Source of the DNA: Adineta steineri
Lineage: Eukaryota > Rotifera > Eurotatoria > Adinetida > Adinetidae
Length of the DNA stretch: 64,000 nucleotides
Assembly (NCBI GenBank): GCA_905250115.1
Contig: CAJNOI010000045.1
Span: forward strand, 341,841 to 405,840
Reading direction: 5' to 3'
This document shows positions 1-11,417 of the stretch, in pieces. Numbering within the stretch: position 1 is the first letter of the stretch; each line of letters opens with the position of its first letter. Below the pieces are notes generated by a model. The model made no database searches, was not told where the DNA came from, and saw only the letters and a program-made list of their open reading frames with translations. The position numbers were made by a program, and so were the translations under genes.

Positions 1-2798
1 TTTCTGGTATTAACCAAGTATCTGTGTGTATCTCGTTTCTGCACCGAGGTGGCTCTAACGTATATAGATCATTTTTATTTACTTTTGTGACAGAATAAAA
101 GCGTTTACATTGAAGACATTGTGCTTCCCATCCATACTGGATTGGTCCCGTCGTCAACTTAACCATTTCCGGTGGAATATAACCGGGTTTTTTCGCCAGC
201 TCCACTAGAGCAACGAAAGCATTGATTTCAGCTATATGTGCAGGCTTGTTACGTGAATATTTTGTAGCATCTAAAAGAAGAGTCTATACTAATTATTTAT
301 TATTAATCATAATAAAACCTTACACCTTTGCTCACGACCAGTTCGATATTCTCCATCTTCTCGTAACTTCAGTACTTCTTGACCTTCAAGCATCTTCCGC
401 CCTAAATTATATACATTATTGTAATGATATAGAAATATCAATGTAAACAGTGTGCTTTACTCATGATTTCTTGTCCTGAAATCGGAAGACCACTGGGACC
501 CATGGACTTTGCTGACATAGTCTCCTTACGTTTTTCTTCTAAATAATATACAAGATTACAATTCTATATCAATTCATGATTACAAAATAAGTCTTACGGG
601 CGAGCTTTCTTTTCGTGGTTGGTCCATTTTCACCTTCAAACGATTTGTCCAAATCATTGTTTAAACGTTTTGCTAAATGATCAAATAGAAACAATATTAT
701 ATTTTAAATTTTGCATTTCTCTCATAGAATTGACACTCACCAGACTTCTGCATTTCCTCAAGAGTACGCTCGTTGAATCGACCGATGAAATTGTAACCAC
801 AATTACCGGCTCGTCCGAGCAAAAACGAGCACAGCGTTTCCATCTTGATCAGTTTATATACCACGATACGTTTATCCACATCCTAAACAAGAAAAGTTAA
901 AATACAATGCTAAACAATTATTCGACTTACCTCCAAGCCTTCACCAGATAGAATCGGCCATACGTTTACCCAATCCATAAATGGATTAGGTTCTGATTCC
1001 TTCGCTTTTTGTCTTAGGTAGCAAAATATTGGTCCTAGTTGACCTATAATGAACGAAAATTACATTATTATAATATAAAAAATATATTAGTAATCATACC
1101 GTTTCTTTCTGTATTCTTGTAATGATTTTCACGCTGTGTAAAGTCAGTGCTTTCACCAATTTTGCCACAAAGATGAACAAGTCGTTCCTTGTCATCAAAA
1201 GAAGGATTTAGTAAAACTTTCTTTTTGCAAAGTTTTGGGTGTTCTCTCATGCAGTCGTAAAGCCAATCAGGTATGCATATAGTGACTGCATAAACTGCCA
1301 GATTATTCTGTACTTGACACTTCAGAGATCCATCTTCAAAATCTCGTGTAGTCAAAAATGGCGGTTGTGATGAATGACGTTTATAAAGTGCTCTCTAAAA
1401 AAACAAATGGTTAATTCCATATATTTCTCGAATGAGTAAATAGTCATGTATTCTTAATAACTATTAGCAGCTTCTCTTTTCTGATTTTTTTCTTCTCACT
1501 CGTTATACATGTGAATTAGTACTGATCAGAACGAACGACATGAAAATAACACTCGTTCTATACAATAAGGCTCTGAGTAACTTACTAATAGCTTTCCTGA
1601 TCCTGATCGAGCACTCAATTCGTCCAATCGCGTTAATAAATCATTAATATCAAGTTGTTTTTCTAAATTGAGAAAGAAAAATGACATAAAAATATGTGGT
1701 GCTATATAAATATTACCCGAGTTATACAAATAACGTATAGCTTCCCCCCGTTGATCTTCCATATAGTAGTTGATACGATTTTCAATCTGCTTTTTTACTT
1801 TAGCAGGTTCAATTAAACCGGCCGTTCTAATAAAAAAAGAGTCGTATTTATTTTCATAATATTGAACAATTCAATCTTACGAGTCAGTCGTCGTGGCACA
1901 TGCTGATTTTGGTTTAACAGCAATCGGCAGTGGTCGATATTTCGATGGACCATCATGAATTGATGATGATGCTTCATTATTTTTAGTTTTGCCTTTGACA
2001 AAGTTAGTAGAATCAACTTTAGGTCTGTATGAGAAAATATTTATAGTAAATAAATTATTCCAATACACTGATTTTTCCTTCCTTTAATTCATTTCGTATA
2101 TAAAATAAACGTCACTTACGTTTGAACATGTGTTTCTTTTCTGGTTCGTAAATTGTAACTTTTTTCTGTTTCTTCGTCGTATTCTTCATCGTCTTCTCCT
2201 TCTTCGTCGTCGTATTCTTCATCGTCTTCTCCTTCTTCGTCGTCGTATTCTTCATAGTCTTCTGCTTCTTCGTCGTCGTCTTCCTCCTCTTCAGACTCTT
2301 GTTCTTGACCAGACACGTTTTTTGGAATGGCGTCGGGTGGCTTAGGTTGCTCCTTTTCGTTTTCTTTCTTTTTTTCTTCCACCTCTTTAATCTTCACTTG
2401 TCCTAAAATAACAAAATTATGTTAACATTGAGCTGCTAGATTTTACTTATAAAAATTCACCTGTTTTAGTTTGTTGTTCTTGATCAGACTTGTTTTCTGG
2501 ATTGGTACCGGGTGACTTAGGACGTTCCTTTTCTTTTTCTTTTTCTTTCTTTTTTTCTTTCACCACCTGTTTCATCCTTCCTCCAATAGCTTGTTTATTT
2601 TCTTCTTTTTTCTTTCCTTCTTCTTCAACTTCATTCTTCACTTGTCCTAAAATAACAAAATTATGGTAACATTGAATTCTTAGATTATGTTTATAAAAAC
2701 TCACCTGTTTCAATTACTTGTTTCTCATCAGGCTTGTTTTCTGGATTGGTACCGGGTTTCTTGGCACCTGGACGAGGTCGTAATACCATGTTTGACAT
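1..2798 (-). CDS. Uncharacterised multi-exon protein with acidic and Lys/Glu-rich exons; 3' end off the left edge
   Basis: I do not recognise this gene. It starts at the ATG at 2796-2798 (MSNMVLRPRPGAKKPGTN) and is split into about twelve exons (roughly 2798-2705, 2650-2462, 2401-2121, 2020-1882, 1826-1589, 1394-1101, 1045-930, 880-740, 670-600, 540-463, 396-325, 270-1) with short GT-AG introns. The N-terminal third is low complexity: Lys/Glu-rich charged stretches, then a tandem EEGEDDEEYDD repeat. The middle (1826-930) is globular with cysteines. The last visible exon carries WEAQCLQCKRFYSV followed by PPRCRN, a possible zinc-binding cluster, loosely like a CW-type finger. A nuclear role is a guess from composition. 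Exons 2 and 3 are copies of one another, as are the introns after them. No ORF conflicts with this reading, and splice sites keep frame wherever I checked. Confidence 0.6.
2400..2705 (-). repeat. Tandem exon-plus-intron duplication inside the first gene
   Basis: Two neighbouring introns (about 2402-2461 and 2651-2704) share nearly the same sequence (TCCTAAAATAACAAAATTAT then G/T and TAACATTGA). The exons beside them share the junction GQVK and the motif PGTNPENK.DQEQ. This is a roughly 245-bp duplication. It is young enough that the intron copies still align almost base for base. Confidence 0.75.
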
Positions 2799-5700
2799 TG
2801 TAGCTCTAAATGATTGATAGTGTCAAGTGGGGACAGGTCATTTAATTTAATTTGACTTAATTAAATTTTCTAACTTAACACTTAATATCAGGTATTAAGT
2901 TTTTTACCAAAAACTTAAGACTGAATTTTAAATTAACTTAAATGTTCACCCCTAGTGTCAGATGGTTAACTCTAGATCACCAGTCGAAGGATAGAAGATG
3001 ACTGTGGGTAGAAACTCATCGTTCACCACCCATATCCTCATATATGTTGTCGAAAATTGTATAGCAAATTTCTTCATGTCGAAATTATATAGGAAGTTTT
3101 TTCATTTGTGTGTATAATACCTTACAGATATTAGGATTTATCAACAACAAACCTTTCTCTTTTTCAGCAAAGCACTACTGCACTAGAGAAATCATGATAC
3201 TTACAAAATGAACGAATTAATCAATGGGCGAAAAAGATCACCAGCGAATAATATAAAACTATGAAAATGATTACGTAGATGAGTTTAAACTGAATTTTAT
3301 CTAAAATAAAAAAGAAGATACTACAATAAATGAAGTCATATTGTTTTATACTGAGAAAGACATTTAAAGATCTGAGTATGAATAGTTGTAATAGTAACTT
3401 ATGTATGGGATGAGCTGGGTGTGCGACGTTCACCCGAAAGATAAAGCTAGTGTATTGTTATGGGATGATCCAGGGTATGAGCGAGAAAGAAACAGGAGAG
3501 ACTTCAGACTTTAAGTCTCAAACATTCTCATAAAGTCCTATAGAATGTGACGATTTCAGACTCAGTATAGAGTAATATAAGAATTAATGCATACATATAT
3601 AATGTATACTTTTATTCTATAAGAGAAATCGTACCCAAACTGTATTTTCTCCTTCCTTTATATAGTCTTACGAAAAAACAATCCACACACTAACATAAAA
3701 ATATATAAGTACAAAGATAATTTTTTTAACATAGCAGCCACTAGGTCAGAGGTCGGGATAAAGCAGAGATATTTCTATATGTAATTATTAAGTAAGTGGA
3801 AGGATATCAAAATGTATTCTCTGAGTAGATTTTGTGAAAGGAAAGAAGTATGGCAAAACATATGGGTTTGCGCGTGTATAAGAAGATGATACAGTCGTGT
3901 TATTTCGAAGTGTAAGCATATAAGAAGAAAGAGGATGAAAAAACATATGATTAATGCGATGTATAAGAAAGAATCAGATGTTGTCGATATATAAAGAAAA
4001 AAAAGAAAGACAAAAATGAATCATCGCATATATTGTCACATAGAGTTTCTCAAAACGTTCTCAATTCTTAAAGTCCGATGTTTTCTCCGTTAGGTAAAAA
4101 AAAGTATCTGAGCATTTATCAATGTACTGATTAGCGAAACGAAATCGAGCAAACGCCGGTATTAACTCTTAACTTTTACATATACGAACAAATGCAATAG
4201 CACTTTTTAATTTGCTTATCCGAAGTTGTTCTTCCGTAAACTGGCCAAAGAGCTTAGTGGTCGATATTGCGTAGTGCTGTAAAAGATAATTACAAACATT
4301 CGCACCAGTAATCTGCAAAAATTTGTGCAAACGCTTGCATAAAAAACTACTTTCGAAAACATTATTTTATGATACGTTGTACGTGTCATTCAACTAACAA
4401 GACAATAATATAACATATAATAAAAACAAGACCATTAGAAAAAGAATCGAAACTCAAGAACACGATAAGAGAACAAAAACAAGAAAAAGAACACTATCTC
4501 GTCAATTACACAAAAAAAGAAACAGAACGAGTAGCATATATATCATGCCAAAGGGAGTACCGAAATGACACTCGACACCAAAAACAATCAAAGAAGTATA
4601 AAACATCGATACACCAGAAATAGAACTAAATAAAGCAACTCTTATTCAAAATAAAATATCTATAACAAGAAACACAAACACGCATAAGAATACAAATTTA
4701 ATCAAAACAAGTATTTTCCTCTCTACCATTTAATATATATATAATTCCCTGTTATTTATTAGTATATACTTAGATATTTTTTAGTATTCCAAATCCGCTT
4801 GATTATTCTGAACAACATCAAGCTATTTGTAGTCATATATAATATTTAATATGTTCCGTTTCTTGAAAATGATCATATAATTGATCGAAACGTTGAGTTT
4901 AATGAATATTTCGATTAAATAAATATTTTTCTCCACTACATTTACACTTTATATAATGAATTTTGTCTATTTTATTAATTTATATAGTTATATTCTGTTT
5001 TTATTCAAAAACAATACTACTTTAAAAGTTTATATGGAAAAATTTTTTGATTCTTAATATAAAAAATACATATCAAGTGATCGGTTACTAGTTCAAACTA
5101 ATGTGAAAATAAGTAAAAATAGAATTTGAAAAGAATATCTGCAAGTGTAATAATATTATAAATCAAGTATAGTTTACTTACCCAAATAATATAAATTGTG
5201 TGTCTGATATATTTTCTTTTGATTTTGCTTTATATTTATACTTCACAAAATTACTTGTTTTTTTCCAACATACATATATTTACGTGACTCATATTACGCA
5301 TATCATATTTATTAGATAAGGGTTGCTTTTGCATCGATGTGTGCATCATTATATGTATCATGTGTTCTCCGTTCTCTTTCTTTATTTTTGTTTTTTTCAT
5401 ATTTGGTATTCTTATGATGAAAACATGCGAGTTGATATTTTCATCTACAAGTGTATTTTATATGAATCTTTAATTTTTTCTACCCGGAGTAAACGAAATC
5501 AGTATTTGTTATCTCAAGTATAAAAATTGCTGAGTGTAGAGTTTGGATATAGATGTAGATTCTTTTTAGATCGACACGATCACACACACATATCAAACTT
5601 TATGTTATTACTAGCAGCGAGCCAAAGAACTTATCATAAAACCTTCACAAGTATATTTTTGTTTCTGAGCAATATTTTTTCAAAAAGGATTTTTTAGAGA

Positions 5701-6128
5701 AAAATATTCATGTGTCTCATCATTTCCTTTTGGTTTTCATTAATTTGATAATAAATGAGTACATTTAGAAAAAAAACCTTACGAGATTATCGTTTTGGCT
5801 CATAGTCATATTGTGATCTATGTGCTTGTAAGCAAAATTAAAAAAAGAAGAAGATATAATTCACAGATCAAAATCAGTGGATCTCTCTATATGTAATTAA
5901 GGTCTATTTTTCCTTTTTCATTAAATTATTGGCGATCTCTTTGAATGAAAAGAAAGAGAAAATATCGTCACATGAATTGTTAAACATGCAGGTGTCTATT
6001 TATAAAACGAAGATGAAGCCTTTTCTTTCACGTTAAAGAAGATTCGTTAATTTCTTTTTCAAAAAAACAAAATTTTATTCCCTCAACTGTAGGGAGGGTA
6101 ATATAAAAAATGGAATACGCTATTTGTG
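2799..6128. other. AT-rich intergenic stretch without a recognisable gene
   Basis: About 3.3 kb with frequent stops in all frames. Short ORFs (for example at 3221-3433 and 5323-5523) have hydrophobic low-complexity products and no exon-like splice structure. One possible foldback element lies at 2984-3040. I see nothing else in this stretch. Confidence 0.5.
2984..3040. repeat. Possible telomere-like foldback element (weak member)
   Basis: An arm with AGGATAG...TGTGGGTAG faces an arm with CACCACCCATATCCT across a short spacer. The AGGATA/TATCCT ends pair, and GTGGGT pairs with ACCCA. It lacks the CTTGAG edge of the better members, so membership is uncertain. Confidence 0.35.
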
Positions 6129-6179
6129 TTTGTGGCCAGTGGCGTAAATAGGGGGGGGGGCGTGAGGCGCAATACCCCC

Positions 6180-7053
6180 TAGTAGCGTATCCAAGGCCTG
6201 GCATGGCCTGGCACTGCCAGGCCACCGGTACTTTTTGCCAGGCCACCGAGAAAAATTTTACTGGGTATTTTATTTTTTTTATACTGTCGATGAAGTTACA
6301 TAAGACTATATCTCTAATAATGAGTGATATCTGAAGAATACTATAAATAACTGAACAAGTCAATAGGCAGGGGCGTAAACGCTCAACATTTCAAGTTTTA
6401 AAAGGAGGAAGGCGCAGCACCCTTTTTGCTTAAATCTAACGCAAAAAATCGTGTAAAAACCCTTTTTTTAATTTTATAGATCAAAGAAAAACTAAAATTC
6501 TCCCAGAGCAAAGAGGCGTACTGCCCCATGCGTCGACCTCACTCAGTAGACCCTTTGTTTCGCGTTAAATTAATCTTTTTTTAAAACACAGAAAGATCAC
6601 AGATTGATTTTGAATCATCAGAAAATTATTAAGTGATACGCAGGGCTGTCGCAATGTTAAAGATTGGGGAGGCCGAAAAATTTCGAAAATACTTCAGAAA
6701 CTTCTGCAAACTACCAAAATTTTTAAAAAAACTAGACGTTTTTTGAAAATTTCTGAAGGTTTTTGTAAGTTTTTAGCGATTTTCGAAAACTTTTGCAAAA
6801 TTTTTCTAAATTATCGGAATCCGTTTGAAGACTTCGGGAAATTTCCAAAGACTTTCTCAAAAACTCGTCTAGAATTTTTGAAAATTTCTTAATAGTTTTT
6901 AAAAAATGGTGAGCAAAAAAACAAAATTTCCAAAGATTGGAATGAATACCGCCCCTACCCCCCTCCGATCGCGACACCCCTAAGGATATGGTAGGTTTTA
7001 GAAATTTTGTAAGGCATTGCCAGGCCACCGATCAAATCCTGGCTACGCCACTA
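6180..7053. mobile_element. Second hAT-type MITE inserted in the first
   Basis: Its ends are TAGTAGCGTATCCA (left) and TGGCTACGCCACTA (right), imperfect inverted repeats of the common hAT end type CAGTGGCGTAGCCAGG. The exact 8-bp duplication ATACCCCC lies at 6172-6179 and 7054-7061. The body holds only low-complexity A/T-rich repeats and another nested element. Any ORF within it, such as 6732-7028 minus, reads degenerate AAAATTTTC-type repeats and is not a gene. Confidence 0.8.
6641..6982. mobile_element. Third nested hAT-like MITE (inside the second)
   Basis: CAGGGCTGTCGCAATG at 6641 mirrors ATCGCGACACCCCTA ending at 6982. The flanks GTGATACG and AGGATATG match at 5 of 8 positions, a plausible decayed target duplication. 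Another lone end, CAGGGGCGTAAACG at 6368, suggests a further, now unpaired, element. Confidence 0.55.
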
Positions 7054-7205
7054 ATACCCCCCCCCCCTGCTTTCGAAAACTAATAGGAAAAAAGGGGTTT
7101 ACGCCCCCCCTACTTTTGAAAATTTCGTTTTTTTGGTCGCCAAAATAGAAAAAAAAGGTTGCACGCCCCCTGCTCTGTCACCTAACTTACGCCCCTATTT
7201 GTGGC

Positions 7206-7855
7206 AGGCCATAGGTCAAAAAAGCATATTTTTTCATTATTTTTTTTCTGTTTGAAGTGACTTAAATTTTTTATCCAACACTTCATATTTATAAAACAGT
7301 GGGAAACCAATAAAAACAATTATTCCTTTAATTTTATTCAATCATAAATCATTAGAGAGAATCTTATGCTGATTTCGACTATATAATTTTATTCAGAAAT
7401 AAACAATTAATTCAAATTTTTTTAGTGTCTTTCTCATTTCTCAAATTATTTTTTCTTTAAGACGACAGAGAAGAGTTATCTCTTCTGGTTAAATACAAAA
7501 GAAAAAGTGTCATCTCTAATTCACACTCTTACTTACATCTCTGCAATATTTCGTCCTATCTTTCTGATTTTTGTGTTTAAATTGTCAAAACAAATTTTGA
7601 AAAAATATTGATCATAAAGAACAACTGTTATTGAATGATCATTGACAAAGGAACTTTTTTCTTCGTCCAACTGATTGATCTTTTAAGTTCTGCTTGTTCT
7701 ACAAATATCATAACCAAAAGTCTCTAATTAAGATTTCTATTTATCTATTGTTAATTGCTTTTAAGGCTATTATACAAAGATAAACTACCACTAATATTAT
7801 CGAAGTACAATTTTTATGTAGAGAGAGATCGAAGTCATATAATAAAGAACATTAC
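7206..7855. other. AT-rich intergenic, nothing recognised
   Basis: Stops in all frames, poly-A and poly-T tracts, and no exon-like signal. Confidence 0.5.
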
Positions 7856-7859
7856 CAGT

Positions 7860-8815
7860 ATTGGAAGAAATAATATTCAATCGGTTGTCGTTGTTGACAT
7901 CGCCAAGAGTTACTCACCATGAACTAGAACCAATATCACAAGAATAAGTCGTTCTATTAGCGAACATCTCACCACCGTGTCCAAGAAAAACATTTACAGT
8001 GCCAGAATCGTTATTAGCAGTGAGAATATTCATTCGATTGCTATCATTCAAATCTCCAACACAAATATACAGTGTAATAAACCCGTTATCAGTCAAAATG
8101 TTACTTTTTAGTTAAAATTTCCATTATTAAAACCCATTAATGTAAATACATTGTTATTTAAGCAAAAAAATACATCAATGATATAATCATTCTTCAAATC
8201 GGTGATAGTAATTGGTTTAGCACTGCTTTGAGATTGAATATTATAATTGGTTTGTCTTAGAGATGGTTGATAAGAAAAGCCAATTATAGGAATCCAATAT
8301 GGAGTAGATCCACATATTTGGTCATATGTAGTTATTGTTATAAAATTTCCATTTCTATATTCTAGAAAAACGTATAGTCGATCGTTTTCGAAATCAGCGA
8401 TAGCAACATTAAATGCACTGTTACTAGTAAAATCATCGATAACAATATATTGTGGATGAGAATTAAAATCAATTCAATAGGTAATTTATGTTGAAAAGTT
8501 CCTTTACTTTGATCAAAAAAATGATTATATTACCAATGTCAGAATTAAGAACAGCAATATTTAAATAATTATCATCAGTACAGTTCATAATAACTATTCG
8601 ATAAAGATGGAGTCTATAACCTGTAGAATATGGTTGTTGATTTCCATAAATTCTATCATCTTTTGCAAAACAATTTCAGTGATATTTGTACCCAACTTGG
8701 CCACAATCGTATCCATTTTAATAGTATTATCTATATCATCTATAGCAGCGGATCGTGGTTGAGAAAAGTGTACTTTTCATTGTTCGTTTAAAAGTATATT
8801 GACATGTTTTACCTA
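7860..8815 (-). pseudogene. FG-GAP/VCBS repeat protein, decayed
   Basis: Reading the minus strand in pieces gives a series of FG-GAP repeats: LNIAVLNSDIGN, VAIADFENDRLYVFLEYRNG, ITDLKNDY.IDVFF, ICVGDLNDSNRMNILTANND and VTLGDVNNDNRLNIISSNTGN. This is the D.N.D..D calcium-binding blade motif of integrin-like beta-propellers. The longest open piece is 7914-8096. Frame changes and in-frame stops separate the blades without good splice sites. FG-GAP proteins of this type are very numerous in bdelloids and are usually secreted or cell-surface. There is no start exon or signal peptide, so this is most likely a dead partial copy. Confidence 0.75.
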
Positions 8816-8911
8816 AAAAAAATAATTTAAAAGAAATCATATACGAATCACATTTTCTTAGAGACAAAATCGTTCAAATAAAACAAATAATGTTACTAAA
8901 GTTGGAGAAAA

Positions 8912-9034
8912 CTTGAAGGTGTGTCTGAAGGTGTGGGTGGATAACAGTGTGGCTGAAATATAAAATCCACACCCACACCCACACCCACACCCACACCCAC
9001 ACCCACATCCACACCCACACCCAGGTCTCCAAGA
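8912..9034. repeat. Telomere-like foldback element containing a (CCCACA)n tract
   Basis: It begins CTTGAAGGTGTGTCTGAAGG, continues with GTGTGGGTGG, then a short spacer, then about nine CCCACA-type units (8966-9022), and ends GGTCTCCAAG. The edges CTTGAAGG and CTCCAAG mirror each other as in other members of the family. The C-rich unit is the complement of the bdelloid telomere repeat TGTGGG. It lies at the broken 5' side of the gene that starts at 9044. Confidence 0.7.
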
Positions 9035-9043
9035 ATCCGAGAA

Positions 9044-9613
9044 GTGGAAAACCATGCGAGAATCTATATGGAGCCTAAACAGTACAATCTGCCATCGTGT
9101 AGCTGTGCAACGTCGACAACATGTGTAGAAACAATGAATTTGAGGGTCAAGTCGGGATTACTGGAGGTAGTACCGGGAATGTTGTCTGGTTGCTTACCAT
9201 TGGATTCGATGCTTCAGTCTACTTTAGAATGCTTGTACGACCAAGCATGTCTTGATAAAATAAGTGATGCATTTAATTCCTCTAAACCTTATATTCCATC
9301 ACTCATTGCTAATCGTACTCGTTTTCATCCAATCAATATCACGAAATTTGACGATATTGTAAGAAATTTTTTCATTGAGAAGTGGTCTGAGAACGTTTCT
9401 TTTGAGGCATATTTCAGTGCTTGTCACACAGATAAATGTACATATATAATTTCTAAACGTTTCAATATTGGATATATCTCATATACAGTTATCGCTTTTT
9501 ATGGTGGTCTTAGTGTTGGGCTCACCCTTACTATTCCTCTTCTCTTCAAAATTGGTCGCAAGTGTCTCTTACACCGAAACAATCGACGAGTGGTATCTGG
9601 CAACATTTCTTAA
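9044..9613 (+). pseudogene. 5'-truncated cysteine-rich single-pass membrane protein (bdelloid-specific family)
   Basis: The 189-residue frame has no ATG at its head; it opens with GTG and is continuous upstream into the telomere-like tract. It carries SCSCATSTTC, then GCLPLDSMLQSTLECLYDQACL, two N-glycosylation-type sites and paired cysteines (ACHTDKCTY). A C-terminal membrane helix (about residues 143-168) and a short basic tail follow. This layout is the C-terminal half of a very abundant bdelloid family with a large extracellular domain and no known function. The N-terminal signal-anchor and first half are missing, cut off where the (CCCACA)n tract begins. It could be transcribed as a fragment from an internal Met, but a dead 5'-truncated copy is more likely. 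Confidence 0.65.
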
Positions 9614-9750
9614 CATGTAGACAGCTAAAAAATAATGTTGTCCTCGACTTTTAATGTAGTGACGTTTAATAAATGTACTGAATTGTATGAAATTCTTTAT
9701 TTATCGCAAGACATATGCTTTCATTTTAACGAAAAATGATTTATAAGGCT

Positions 9751-9807
9751 CTTTCGGGTGTTTGTGAGATAAATACAATACTCACATCACATTCACCCAC
9801 CCTCAAG
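9751..9807. repeat. Telomere-like foldback element, 57 bp
   Basis: CTTTCGGGTGTTTGTGAG faces CTCACATCACATTCACCC plus ACCCTCAAG, with a 12-nt AT-rich loop. The ends CTTTCGGGTG and CACCCTCAAG are mirror images apart from two bases. It lies just past the 3' end of the 9044 gene. Confidence 0.7.
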
Positions 9808-9927
9808 ATGTGAAGATTTCATTATAAGTTTTGTGGTGGAAATATAAGCTAGTGGCAGAATCACCAAAAATCCACTGGAGTTCAATCTTATATAAAATAA
9901 ATTAGACAATTTACTTTAGATTATGTT

Positions 9928-10007
9928 CTTGAGAGTGTGGGTGAAACTATTGCATCTTTAATCCACATTCGTTCACTTATACTCTTACCTACACCCACAC
10001 CCACCCC
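9928..10007. repeat. Telomere-like foldback element
   Basis: CTTGAGAGTGTGGGTGAA pairs with TTCACTTATACTC (10 of 13 positions) across a loop of about 24 nt. A further C-rich run CTACACCCACACCCACCCC follows on the right. The CTTGAG edge is conserved on the left only. Confidence 0.65.
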
Positions 10008-11417
10008 GTATATCTGATTTAACAAATGAAATCCGCCTAAATATGACAACTCAATAGTTTTTCTCTCCCAAATCGAACCCTGTGTTTTAATTACAATAAA
10101 AATATCAATCAATTTCAAAGAGAAATAAAATTTCATAAGCAATAACATGAATGATGCGACCAATTTATATTGATGTATAGAATAGTAATAGAATCTAAAT
10201 AAGAGGTAGCAAATCACTTTTACTTTTTATCAGTAACTAAGTCATTTTTTAGTTACTTTGTTATATTTTACTTTAATTACCCAAGAGACAAATAAACTAA
10301 ATATGTCACTTTCTAATATAAGAGCATTTCAAAAAACATGTTCCATTAGAATAAATTGAATTATTATGTGTTAATCAAGAAATGGCTATCTAGTAACTCG
10401 ACTAATATGAAGTTAAGCATTTATCGAAATGACAAGTTTGTCAAAACTTTGTCGAAGAACAATTTTGCATTGATGATAGTATGTATGCATAAGAAAATAT
10501 TCAAACATTATCCCACCTTACTATGTTCTACTTAAGTTTTCACTGCGTTCGACATATACTGTGAATAATGTTTTTTTTCGTACATTAATACTTTTTAAAC
10601 TATTATTGCTGAATAGAATGGTGTAGATGTAGATCCGTTTGATCTCTTTAATAGGAGCTGTATATAATTTCAATGGAGATTTAAATTTTATTGAGTTTTC
10701 ATGTAAATGATGTAAAATGTAGATGTGATGCTGTTTTGCCAAGGACGCCATTTATTAATGTTCTTCGGTTCTCTTCTCTTCTCTTATAAATATATATATA
10801 TGTTGTGTCTATTTATACATGAACTTTTCTTATATTTCAAATGAAAAAAACATCTATATATATAGTAAAGAAGAAAGAGAAAGAAAAGTGGAATGCTATG
10901 AACGAGAGCATGTGTATACGTGCGACATTACTGGAACAATTATAACAATAGAGAATAGATAAATAAAGAAAATACAATAATTTATGTCGATCGCTTCGAT
11001 ACTACTAGTTTATACGTTATTGTCATACACACTATCTTGTGCATGACTGTTAAGTAACAAAAAAANNNNNNNNNNNNNNNNNNNNNNNNNNNNNNNNNNN
11101 NNNNNNNNNNNNNNNNNNNNNNNNNNNNNNNNNNNNNNNNNNNNNNNNNNNNNNNNNNNNNNNNNATTGTCATACACACTATCTTGTGCATGACTGTTAA
11201 GTAACAAAAAAAACGTGACGAATTTGTTTTGTGTATCAAAGCTTCTCATATTTCTATTTTCTAATTTAAGATAACGTGTCAGGTAACTTTTTTTTTCTAT
11301 TTTCATCATCACTACTTCCACAGAATTATCCTTCATAGTCAGCGGAAATTATGAAAAAAGTCATTACTATATTGAGCATATAAGACATGAACATATGATA
11401 AAACAAAGAAGCAGTTA
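10008..11417. other. AT-rich intergenic with an assembly gap
   Basis: There is no supported gene. Poly-pyrimidine and AT microsatellites occur near 10780-10870. The only structural feature is the gap at 11066-11165. Confidence 0.5.
11019..11212. other. 100-N scaffold gap flanked by an identical 47-bp sequence
   Basis: Exactly 100 Ns lie at 11066-11165. The 47 bases left of the gap (11019-11065, starting ATTGTCATACACACTATC) are repeated exactly to the right (11166-11212). Either a tandem repeat was collapsed or, more likely, two contigs that overlap were scaffolded instead of merged. Confidence 0.9.

Larger units (their letters stand above)
6137..7197. mobile_element. Non-autonomous hAT-type element (outer), interrupted by a second one
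   Basis: The left end CAGTGGCGTAAATAGG mirrors the right end CCTAACTTACGCCCCTA, which are hAT-like terminal inverted repeats. The 8-bp target duplication TTTGTGGC flanks both sides (6129-6136 and 7198-7205), the size expected for hAT. Without the insert at 6180-7053 the element would be only about 180 bp, a MITE with no transposase. The G and C homopolymer runs near both ends may be partly assembly noise. Confidence 0.8.

Noticed and set aside
1-2798. PARP-like or ligase-like identity for the left-edge gene
   Set aside because: The cysteine pattern and surrounding blocks do not match PARP zinc fingers or the PADR1 domain on inspection, so I left it unnamed.
6732-7028. 98-codon minus ORF with repeated FLKT/KFSK words
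   Set aside because: It reads degenerate A/T-rich repeats within a nested MITE. There is no family resemblance and no splice context.
8858-9055. Minus ORF with a run of CGCGCG residues
   Set aside because: It is a translation of the telomere-like hexamer repeat, not a protein.
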